A stretch of DNA of 12,677 nucleotides from Chitinophagales bacterium (GTDB taxonomy: Bacteria; Bacteroidota; Bacteroidia; Chitinophagales; Saprospiraceae): positions 1 through 12,677 of the forward strand of contig JAAFHO010000093.1 of NCBI GenBank assembly GCA_013297575.1, written 5' to 3'. Shown in pieces: positions 7,191-12,677 of this stretch. How positions within the stretch are numbered: the first letter of the stretch is position 1; each line of letters starts with the position of its first letter. Both the position numbers and the translations under genes were made by a program. The notes under the pieces were generated by a model that saw only the letters and a program-made list of their open reading frames with translations, was not told the DNA's origin and made no database searches.

Positions 7191-7994
7191 TTACAAACTC
7201 GTAATTTTCTTATACAATTGTTTGGTTTCGGGTAGCGGCCCAATTCCCATTTCTTCCATCAATACCTTTTCGCATTGTTGGTAGGTTTTAATTGCCATTG
7301 GTCGGTTACCTTTGCGCAACCAGGCTTCCATTTGGATACGATAAGCATCTTCCCAAGCGGCATCGATGAGTAGTGCTTGTTGGGAAAGGCGGACACTTTC
7401 CATCGGGTTTTCGTCCAGCAATAGTTCGCTCAAGGTAATAATAGCACCCAGCGCCAGTACTTGTAAGCGTTCTCTTTCATCGCAAGACCAATCCTCATAA
7501 ATACGATCGGGCAGATAAACGCCCTTGTGGAGTGCTATGGCCTCGCGGTAGGCGGCATTTGCGAGGGCAGGATGATCCGCAAAACATTGATTACCCAAGG
7601 CAATATAATCTTCCATTGCATCGGCATCCACCCATATTTCTGCCCGATTGAGTTGGTAGGTAAGTCCTTGTCGGGCAATATAACGCGCATCGGAATGGCT
7701 TTTTCGAGTAGGTTCCAGCACTTTATTAATGCCATGTAAAGCCACTTTAAATGATTGATCATCGGCGTCATCTTCCCAAAGTCGATCCATAATTTGCTCT
7801 TTGTGTTGTGCTTTCCGGTGGCGCGCCGTAACAAAATATTGAAATAACTGGACGGTTTTATCGCGCCCCCACTCTTTAGGTGCTACCCCTACCCCATCGC
7901 GGCTCACCTCGAATCCGCCCAGTGTTTGCACCGAGATAGAGGCAGATGCCCGTTTGGCCATGATGGCTTCCAATTGACTTTCAAGTCCTAACAT
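7191..7994 (-). CDS. SARP-family transcriptional regulator (winged helix plus BTAD, 267 aa)
   Basis: A compact activator of the SARP/AfsR type without an NB-ARC ATPase. Residues ~20-105 match the OmpR-like winged-helix DNA-binding domain: VQTLGGFEVSRDG, then KEWGRDKTVQLFQYFV, EQIMDRLWEDDADDQSFKVAL and INKVLEP. Residues ~120-265 form the helical bacterial transcriptional activator domain: a VDADAMEDY start, EAIALHKGVYLPDRIYEDW, CDERERL, then TPR-like hairpins ending with AIKTYQQCEKVLMEEMGIGPLPET. The gene starts 12 nt after the stop of the preceding helical-protein gene, so the two form one operon. There is no sensor domain. Targets are unknown; the gene's position between lipid-associated genes makes them plausible targets. 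The family call is strong. Confidence 0.88.
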   Translation of the reverse strand: MLGLESQLEAIMAKRASASISVQTLGGFEVSRDGVGVAPKEWGRDKTVQLFQYFVTARHRKAQHKEQIMDRLWEDDADDQSFKVALHGINKVLEPTRKSHSDARYIARQGLTYQLNRAEIWVDADAMEDYIALGNQCFADHPALANAAYREAIALHKGVYLPDRIYEDWSCDERERLQVLALGAIITLSELLLDENPMESVRLSQQALLIDAAWEDAYRIQMEAWLRKGNRPMAIKTYQQCEKVLMEEMGIGPLPETKQLYKKITSL

Positions 7995-8006
7995 CTCGTT
8001 TCGGGG

Positions 8007-8540
8007 TTATTTAGTTTTTTTTGAAAGCGTATCTACTTTTTTGTGCAGTGCTTGGATTTCGTTCGACATCATTTCCATGACGTGCATCATATTTTTAAAA
8101 TCGGCTTTTGAAACCCCTCGAAATTCGTCAATTTCCAGTTTTTGTCCGAGTGTATCCTCAATCCTTTGGTTGATGGCATCACCGACATGCGACATTTGTT
8201 CTTGTATTTGGGCCACCTGCTTTTTAGGATCTTTTAAGGATTCGCGGACGATTTTTGGCGTTTCAGCGGCTACACGTTTCCAGAGGTCGTAACTTTTTGC
8301 CAAAATGCCTTTTTGTTCTTCGGGCGATTTGTCTTCCACTTGCAGCATGGTGAGTTCGGCCAGTTTTTCCTGTACAAAACCGACGGCTTCATCAAACTCG
8401 GAGAAACGCTTTTCGTCGCCACCTTGCACATGACGGATATTGCCGCGCCATTGGATTTGAGGTTCTCCTTGGTCGTTTTTGAATATTTTTTGGGTAAATC
8501 GCAGTACGAATGATGCGGTTTCGTCTTTTTTAGTGGACAT
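8007..8540 (-). CDS. Phasin-like helical protein with small N-terminal beta domain (177 aa)
   Basis: Residues 1-60 form a small beta-rich domain (SFVLRFTQKIF, IQWRGNIRHVQGGDEKRFSEFDEAVGFV). This pattern of a strand, 'W.G.I.HVQSGE..F' and a final helix is widespread in short proteins of unknown function, from memory. Residues 70-177 are helical, with a central LWKRVAAETPKIVRESLKDP stretch and a C-terminal coiled coil (MSNEIQALHKKVDTLSKKT) similar in style to phasins and PHA-synthase accessory subunits. ATG 8540 was chosen; the in-frame TTG further upstream lies inside the promoter element. The gene leads an operon with the SARP regulator and is divergent from the acyltransferase. Coding status is firm; the granule role is inferred. 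Confidence 0.75.
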   Translation of the reverse strand: MSTKKDETASFVLRFTQKIFKNDQGEPQIQWRGNIRHVQGGDEKRFSEFDEAVGFVQEKLAELTMLQVEDKSPEEQKGILAKSYDLWKRVAAETPKIVRESLKDPKKQVAQIQEQMSHVGDAINQRIEDTLGQKLEIDEFRGVSKADFKNMMHVMEMMSNEIQALHKKVDTLSKKTK

Positions 8541-8558
8541 GAGTGTGTATGTTTGAGG

Positions 8559-8587
8559 CAAAAATACGAAAAACTGATGAATGGCAA
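8559..8587 (-). promoter_or_regulatory. Promoter of the phasin-like/SARP operon (TTG-N18-TATTTTTG)
   Basis: On the minus strand, TTG (8587-8585), an 18-nt spacer and TATTTTTG (8566-8559) match the Bacteroidota TTG-N19-TAnnTTTG arrangement. The predicted start of transcription falls about a dozen nt before ATG 8540, giving a short leader. The element also rules out the TTG at 8561 as a start codon. Confidence 0.6.
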
Positions 8588-8643
8588 GTATTTATACGGC
8601 TTCAGGAACGAGAAAACATTTTTTCAATATTTCCAAATTTAAC

Positions 8644-8655
8644 TAACTTCGCCCC
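8644..8655 (+). promoter_or_regulatory. Putative -7 promoter element (TAACTTCGCCCC) of the acyltransferase gene
   Basis: TAACTTCG is a one-base variant of TAnnTTTG, followed by CCCC as at 5276-5287. It lies 50 nt upstream of ATG 8706. A T-rich stretch (8619-8625) is at about the right distance for the upstream element, but no exact TTTG is present. Confidence 0.4.
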
Positions 8656-8705
8656 TAGTTTTTCATTCCGCATACCGTACAAACATCTATCAGTCCATCA
8701 GTATT

Positions 8706-10526
8706 ATGAAAAAAAAGATCACTCAATTGCTTAGCAATCCCGATATCCAGCCTATTTCTGGTATGGATGCTGCTTTTTTATACGCCGAAACACCTACCAG
8801 CCACATGCACGTGGGTTCGGTTATTATTATTGAAGGCTCTTTGAAATTTGAGGATTTTCGCGATATTATCCATTCGAGGATCCACATGATTCAAAAATTG
8901 AGGCAACGATTGATGTATGTGCCACTGAGCGTTGATTACCCGTATTGGGTGGACGATCCTAATTTTGATATTGCGCTGCATATTAATCATATTGCGCTGC
9001 CAAAACCAGGCGATTGGAAACAATTGCGCAAAATTGCCTCTCAAAACTTTAGCGAACCACTGGACCAATCGCGTGCGCTGTGGTCGATGACATTTGTGGA
9101 AGGGTTGGATAATATTCCTCAAGTACCCGCGGGATCGGTGGCTGTTATTGCCAAAATTCACCACGTAGCCCTGGATGGCGGTGCGGCAGGTGGACTACTC
9201 GCGCTTTTCTTGGATATGACCGCCGAAAAAGTGGCGATTCCAGCACCACGCCCTTTCAAACCGAAGCCATTGCCCAATGAACTTTCTTTGGTGATGAAAA
9301 GTGCGCTCAGTTTTGCGGAAGAACCTTTGAAATTCCCAAAATTGATGTTCAATACCGTATCAGCCACCCTAAAAGCAGGTTTTCTGACACGTGTACAACG
9401 CCAACAATTACCTACCGCGCCTTTTACGGCACCGCATACACCTATTAATGGTATTATCTCTTCGCGTCGGTTGTGGAATACGGCCATTCTTTCGCTGGAT
9501 CGGGTGGTCGCGCTCAAAAAAACGATGGGCTCTACGGTAAATGATGTACTATTGGCCATTTGTGCTGGTGCGTTACGGCGTTATTTGGACGAAAAAGGAA
9601 AATTACCCACCCAGCCGCTGGTCGCGATGGTACCCATTTCAACCCGTGCTGCTGGTGACGACAACCTCGACAATCAACTTTCGGCTATGCTGGTTCAATT
9701 GGCAACCAATATTGAAGACCCAATTGAACGCCTCGAAACGATTCAAGAAAATACATCGCGGGGCAAAACTTACCACGGAGCAATCGGGGCAAAAACACTG
9801 GCTGGAATGGCCGAAGCCGTACCATTTGGCGTGGCCAATCAAGCCGCACGCTTGTACTCCCGTTTCCAAATTTCGGAAATGCACAAACCTGTTTTTAACG
9901 TCGCTATTACCAATGTACCGGGGCCCAATATGCCGCTTTACCTCAATGGCCACAAAATGTTGGCTGTGATGGGATCTGCCCCAATTTTGGATGGTATGGG
10001 ATTGATTATCACTATATTAAGTTATAATGGAATTATCACGATCAGTCCTATTTCCGATGTAAAATCAATGCCGGATTTGGATGATTTTACCCGTTATTTG
10101 CGCGAATCGGCGAATGAATTGGAGGCCGCCATTTTGAAACATGGTAAGAAAAAACAAAAGACAAAAGTAAAAAAAGAGGAACGCCCCGCATCGGACAAAC
10201 TGTTTAATGACCTCCATCAATTCTTGCAGGCAATGCCCGATAATGGCAAACCCAAGAGCGGTTTGTTCCAGTTCTATATTAAAGGTGCTGTGCCTGCGGA
10301 ATGGGTTGTCGATATCAGTAAGTATCCGGGCAGCGCGACGGCGGGCAAAACAGAAAACCCAGACACCACATTTACGATTGAAGATGAGCATTTGATGAAA
10401 ATTGCTAGTGGACAATTAGATTTCCAAACAGCATTTATTCAAGGAAGACTCAGCGTGGACGGCGATTTTGCGATGGCAATGAAGGTAGGACGGATTTTGG
10501 AAAAAATGAAAGCATCCCAAAAATAA
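8706..10526 (+). CDS. Wax ester synthase/diacylglycerol acyltransferase fused to an SCP2 sterol-carrier domain (606 aa)
   Basis: The N-terminal ~470 residues are a WS/DGAT-family O-acyltransferase, which esterifies acyl-CoA to fatty alcohol or diacylglycerol at the inner membrane face to make wax ester or triacylglycerol. The catalytic HHxxxDG motif is H152-H153-V-A-L-D157-G158. Other family marks are ISGMDAAFLYAE near the N-terminus, ALWSMTFVEGL (A instead of the usual P), VNDVLLAICAGALRRYL with N279-D280, and NVPGP at 403-407. A Lys-rich linker (478-498) leads to a ~105-residue SCP2 domain (FYIKGAVPAEWVVDIS, DTTFTIEDEHLMKIASGQLD, AFIQGRLSVDGDFAMAMKV), which binds lipids or acyl-CoA. Stand-alone WS/DGATs are ~450-480 residues, so the SCP2 part is an addition. 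It may deliver substrate or take up product. The gene is divergent from the phasin-like/SARP operon and is followed after 3 nt by a membrane-protein gene. Confidence 0.93.
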   Translation: MKKKITQLLSNPDIQPISGMDAAFLYAETPTSHMHVGSVIIIEGSLKFEDFRDIIHSRIHMIQKLRQRLMYVPLSVDYPYWVDDPNFDIALHINHIALPKPGDWKQLRKIASQNFSEPLDQSRALWSMTFVEGLDNIPQVPAGSVAVIAKIHHVALDGGAAGGLLALFLDMTAEKVAIPAPRPFKPKPLPNELSLVMKSALSFAEEPLKFPKLMFNTVSATLKAGFLTRVQRQQLPTAPFTAPHTPINGIISSRRLWNTAILSLDRVVALKKTMGSTVNDVLLAICAGALRRYLDEKGKLPTQPLVAMVPISTRAAGDDNLDNQLSAMLVQLATNIEDPIERLETIQENTSRGKTYHGAIGAKTLAGMAEAVPFGVANQAARLYSRFQISEMHKPVFNVAITNVPGPNMPLYLNGHKMLAVMGSAPILDGMGLIITILSYNGIITISPISDVKSMPDLDDFTRYLRESANELEAAILKHGKKKQKTKVKKEERPASDKLFNDLHQFLQAMPDNGKPKSGLFQFYIKGAVPAEWVVDISKYPGSATAGKTENPDTTFTIEDEHLMKIASGQLDFQTAFIQGRLSVDGDFAMAMKVGRILEKMKASQK

Positions 10527-10529
10527 GAA

Positions 10530-10832
10530 ATGGCGAATAAAACCTCACAACATATTTTGGGTACAGCCGCAAATTTGCTTGGATTTTGCCTCTTTGTCAT
10601 TACATCACTTCATTTGACCAATAGAACGGAGAATAATTATATTGACGAGTTTACCTCTATCATTGCGCTTTTTTTGACGGTTTCTTCCGTGCTTTCTTTT
10701 ATCTCGATTAGGACAGAAAACCCAAATCGGGAATATAGACTTGAGCAAATTGCCGATTATATGTTTATCATTTCCCTCCTTGGAATATTTGGGATTATTG
10801 CATTTATTATTATTAATTTTTGGCAAAGATGA
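10530..10832 (+). CDS. Small three-helix membrane protein of unknown function (100 aa)
   Basis: It has three predicted membrane helices (about residues 10-29, 42-60 and 75-97), a charged loop ISIRTENPNREYRLEQIAD between helices 2 and 3, and no signal peptide. The ATG lies three bases after the acyltransferase stop, so the two genes are almost certainly co-transcribed and probably translationally coupled. Similar small proteins, recalled as common in Bacteroidota, have no known function. Its coupling suggests a membrane partner of the acyltransferase, but nothing in the sequence proves this. Confidence 0.75.
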   Translation: MANKTSQHILGTAANLLGFCLFVITSLHLTNRTENNYIDEFTSIIALFLTVSSVLSFISIRTENPNREYRLEQIADYMFIISLLGIFGIIAFIIINFWQR

Positions 10833-10889
10833 GATATTTTGGGGGGAGGAGAAAATCGACATTTTCGGGAGAAAACGATTAAAAATAAC

Positions 10890-10897
10890 TACTTTTG
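10890..10897 (+). promoter_or_regulatory. Putative -7 promoter element TACTTTTG
   Basis: An exact TAnnTTTG match lies 47 nt upstream of ATG 10945, within the 112-nt gap that separates this gene from the acyltransferase operon. A TTTTC 22 nt upstream could stand in for the -33 element. Overlapping weak hairpins (10851-10866 and 10862-10875) precede it and might end the upstream transcript. Confidence 0.45.
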
Positions 10898-10944
10898 GAC
10901 ATGATTTTTGCTAAAATGGCTCTTTGGAAATTAATAACAATCAC

Positions 10945-11487
10945 ATGACAACACAAGCATACATCAAACTCGGGCGCCAAACAGCATTCATCTCATTCCT
11001 GCTTGGGACAGGTATTTTCGGGCTGTATTTCCTGACTTCTTTCTCTGCCTTTCTTTTTTTGGGTTATGCGTACATTATATTAACTGGGCTTGTAAATATT
11101 ATTATTTTAATCTCCATTTTATTAAAAGCCGACAAGGACAAAGGTAATAGAACAAAACTTTTGAAGACTTGTGGAGTCATGTTGTTCAACATTCCTGTTA
11201 TGCTTTTTTATTGTTGGGTTGCGTTTATTTTGCTGGATACATTGAGAATTACCTTCACCAACTCAACAAAGAACACTTTGACAAATATTAACATAATTGG
11301 TTGTGGCAGGGGGCATATTGACAAATTAGAAAAAGGACAGAGTAAAACTGTTTGGGTTAATATACCTAGTGACTGCGCTATAAGTATCAACTATACATCC
11401 AATGGGCAACAAAAAGCAGAAATGGTGGAGGGCTATATCTCAAACGGTATGGGAGAGAAAATACAACACAATATATTAGAAAAATAA
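10945..11487 (+). CDS. Membrane protein with extracytoplasmic beta-rich C-terminal domain, unknown function (180 aa)
   Basis: Hydrophobic segments lie at about residues 13-31, 34-60 and 76-99. A Lys/Asp-rich loop (KADKDKGNRTKLLKT) separates the second and third. The C-terminal ~80 residues are polar and strand-rich (RITFTNSTKNTLTNINIIGC, KLEKGQSKTVWVNIPSDC) with two cysteines, C120 and C144, that could pair if the domain is outside the cytoplasm. ATG 10945 was chosen over the in-frame TTG at 10924, which has no ribosome site. No family with known function was recognised. Codon use is AT-richer than in the acyltransferase gene, like the lactamase gene that follows. Confidence 0.75.
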   Translation: MTTQAYIKLGRQTAFISFLLGTGIFGLYFLTSFSAFLFLGYAYIILTGLVNIIILISILLKADKDKGNRTKLLKTCGVMLFNIPVMLFYCWVAFILLDTLRITFTNSTKNTLTNINIIGCGRGHIDKLEKGQSKTVWVNIPSDCAISINYTSNGQQKAEMVEGYISNGMGEKIQHNILEK

Positions 11488-11541
11488 AACACCAAAAGCC
11501 CTGACCTGTTTTGGAGGATGGGTAAAGGTGAAGGTTTTTTA

Positions 11542-11661
11542 ATGGATTTTAACAACTATTTTCAAAGTTTGACCGACAATTACAAATTGCAGAATCCAAT
11601 ACCGTATGATTGGAAAGATTTTTATGACCGAATAAATAATAACACAATAAACAGGCACACT
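11542..11661 (+). other. Open in-frame sequence before the lactamase signal peptide, possible gene remnant
   Basis: The frame of the lactamase gene stays open upstream from ATG 11542 (and from ATG 11518). It encodes a soluble, aromatic- and Asn-rich stretch (MDFNNYFQSLTDNYKLQNPI, YDWKDFYDRINNN) that looks like real protein rather than leader DNA. GAAGG lies 7 nt before ATG 11542. It runs directly into MRTITSTIAF, a typical secretion signal. A signal peptide would not normally sit 40 residues inside a protein. The stretch is therefore either the 5' remnant of another gene joined to the lactamase gene or chance open sequence. Confidence 0.4.
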
Positions 11662-12393
11662 ATGCGGACAATTACATCCACAATAGCATTCATTTTTGCA
11701 CTAACCCATATTTTTGGACAAGCAGAAAATGAGCATCTAAAAATCTCACATCTTACGGGAGATTTCTATATTTATACAACTTACAATACTTACCAAGACA
11801 GTCAGGTACCAGCAAATGGGATGTATCTTGTTACAAACAAGGGTGTTATTATGTTTGATACACCTTGGGACACAACACAATTCCAACCCTTGCTCGACAG
11901 CATCAAATTGAAGCATAATGAGCGTGTAATTATGTGCTTTGCAACGCATTGGCATAGTGATAAAACAGCAGGACTTGAATATTACAAGCAACAGGGTATT
12001 AAAACTTACACTACTGTTCTTACAGACCAATTGAGCAAAAAAAACAAAAAAAAGAGAGCTGAGTTTTTAATGGTAAAGGATACTGTCTTTCATGTAGGAC
12101 AATACTCTTTTGAAACTTATTACCCCGGACAAGGACATACTGAAGATAATATTATCATCTGGTTTAAAAAAGAAAAAATACTCTATGGTGGTTGCTTAAT
12201 AAAAGGTGCTGATGCTGAAGACTTAGGTTATTTGGACGACGGAAATAGAACAGAATATGCATCTACGCTAAAAAAAGTGCAGAAAAAATGCCGAAAACCA
12301 AAGTATATTATCGTGGCACATAGCGATTGGAAAAATATAAATTCGTTGAAGCATTCTATAATGATGGCAAAGGAACTTAAAAATAAAAAATAA
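11662..12393 (+). CDS. Subclass B1 metallo-beta-lactamase, secreted (243 aa)
   Basis: A zinc-dependent periplasmic hydrolase that opens the beta-lactam ring of penicillins, cephalosporins and usually carbapenems. ATG 11662 was chosen because it gives a clean signal peptide (MRTITSTIAFIFALTHIFGQ, cleavage near AEN). Zn1 ligands are H96, H98 and H159 (THWHSD; GQGHTEDN); Zn2 ligands are D100, C178 and H220 (GGCLIK; VAHSDWK). The spacings H96-H159-C178-H220 (63, 19 and 42 residues) equal those recalled for the Bacillus cereus enzyme BcII. Lys181 is the usual substrate-carboxylate Lys. Departures are Lys101 after the Asp ligand, where most B1 enzymes have Arg, and Tyr190 where many have Asn233 (standard numbering); Tyr there is also recalled in some flavobacterial enzymes. 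No mobile element adjoins it. Whether it is expressed or acts on clinical drugs cannot be read from sequence. Confidence 0.9.
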   Translation: MRTITSTIAFIFALTHIFGQAENEHLKISHLTGDFYIYTTYNTYQDSQVPANGMYLVTNKGVIMFDTPWDTTQFQPLLDSIKLKHNERVIMCFATHWHSDKTAGLEYYKQQGIKTYTTVLTDQLSKKNKKKRAEFLMVKDTVFHVGQYSFETYYPGQGHTEDNIIIWFKKEKILYGGCLIKGADAEDLGYLDDGNRTEYASTLKKVQKKCRKPKYIIVAHSDWKNINSLKHSIMMAKELKNKK

Positions 12394-12398
12394 TACCC

Positions 12399-12598
12399 AC
12401 GTAAAGACGCATGGCCATGCGTCTAATACAAAACAAAAACGCATGAATATGCGCCTGTAATACAAAATAGAGACGCACGGCCGTGCGTCTAATACAACAC
12501 CATGCGTATAATCCATAACAAAGACGCATGGCCATGCGTATAATCCAACACCGTGCGTGTAATACCAAACAAAGACGCACGGCCGTGCGTCTCTACGT
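12399..12598. repeat. Array of GC-rich palindromes with inverted outer ends (REP/MITE-like)
   Basis: Copies of a 20-nt palindrome, AGACGCAYGGCCRTGCGTCT, lie at 12405-12424, 12471-12490 and 12573-12592. A 16-nt core copy is at 12524-12539, a degenerate copy (CGCATGAATATGCG) at 12440-12453, and half-copies near 12500-12509 and 12551-12560. Spacers are themselves similar (TAATACAAAACAAA type), and the last two units are ~51-bp tandem repeats. Within each full palindrome both arms agree (AT/AT or AC/GT). The outer ends, ACGTAAAGACGC (12399-12410) and GCGTCTCTACGT (12587-12598), are inverted with one mismatch. The array lies between convergent genes and can act as a transcription end for both. Similar GAGACGC...GCGTCTC palindromes are recalled from Bacteroidota and cyanobacteria. 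Confidence 0.85.
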
Positions 12599-12677
12599 CC
12601 CAATCAAAATTTGGCCATCTTCCATTTCAATGATACGATGCGTGTTCTTCGCAAAACCATCGTCGTGGGTCACAATC
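12593..12677 (-). CDS. ABC transporter ATP-binding protein, C-terminal fragment (cut by window end)
   Basis: The last 27 codons read VTHDDGFAKNTHRIIEMED and then GQILIGT-stop. The VTHD is the H-loop (switch histidine) and the following DRII.-like 'HRIIEMEDG' is the usual end of ABC ATPases of the LolD/MacB lipoprotein-export or macrolide-export type. The Walker motifs are outside the window, so substrate and subfamily are unknown. The TAG stop (12595-12593) and the last Thr codon lie inside the right end of the palindrome array, so the repeat appears to define the end of this gene. It is convergent with the lactamase gene. Confidence 0.8.
   Translation of the reverse strand, partial: IVTHDDGFAKNTHRIIEMEDGQILIGT

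Noticed and set aside
8541..8561. TTG start for the phasin-like gene
   Set aside because: The TTG belongs to the TATTTTTG promoter element; ATG 8540 begins a normal N-terminus.
10851..10875. Overlapping hairpins as an attenuator
   Set aside because: The stems are only 5-6 bp and AT-rich, with no T-run and no leader peptide; likely chance.
10924..10944. TTG start for the membrane protein before 10945
   Set aside because: There is no ribosome site, and ATG 10945 lies just downstream with a better N-terminus.
11513..11520. GGAGG as ribosome site for ATG 11518
   Set aside because: It is directly adjacent to (and touching) the ATG with no spacer, so it cannot serve that start.
12399..12598. Repeat array as a CRISPR
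   Set aside because: The repeats are self-palindromic with irregular spacing, the spacers resemble each other and some copies are halves; no cas genes are nearby.
12268..12603. Minus-strand frames through the palindrome array with repeated Met-Arg-Leu peptides
   Set aside because: The peptide repetition merely reflects the DNA repeats, and the frames overlap the lactamase gene end.

Overview
The window looks chromosomal and comes from a member of the Bacteroidota, probably an environmental Saprospiria/Chitinophagia/Flavobacteriia-type organism. The evidence is several TAnnTTTG-like -7 promoter elements, scarce Shine-Dalgarno sequences, short or absent leaders, a lipoprotein GH3 enzyme of Bacteroidota type, and a subclass B1 metallo-beta-lactamase resembling flavobacterial ones. 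The genus cannot be named from the sequence alone.

Layout. (1) 1-2673: a 557-residue protein of unknown function made of an N-terminal helical domain and three copies of a ~150-residue module. It converges, across a strong hairpin terminator, on a glycine-rich beta-solenoid-like protein built of 31-residue repeats. (2) 2674-6216: a divergent intergenic region with inverted repeats, then a lipoprotein family 3 glycoside hydrolase, then a probably leaderless EamA/DMT-family permease. (3) 6174-10832: a possible neutral-lipid or storage-granule neighbourhood. On the minus strand are a Lys/Ala-rich amphipathic repeat protein (phasin/LEA-like) and a two-gene unit: a phasin-like helical protein followed by a compact SARP/BTAD transcriptional regulator. 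Divergent on the plus strand is a wax ester synthase/diacylglycerol acyltransferase fused to an SCP2 sterol-carrier domain, followed 3 nt later by a small membrane protein. (4) 10833-12677: an AT-richer stretch with an unknown membrane protein and a secreted B1 metallo-beta-lactamase preceded in frame by a non-secretory sequence that may be a gene remnant. Next comes a 200-bp array of GC-rich palindromes, which also appears to supply the stop codon of a truncated ABC-transporter ATPase entering from the right on the minus strand.

The most coherent candidate system is region 3. An acyltransferase that makes storage lipid, a fused lipid-carrier domain, two candidate granule-coat proteins and a dedicated regulator would together form a wax-ester/triacylglycerol body module. 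Only the acyltransferase, SCP2 and SARP calls rest on clear motifs. The granule-protein calls are inferred from composition, helix pattern and neighbourhood. No tRNA, rRNA, CRISPR array, transposase or replication origin was seen.
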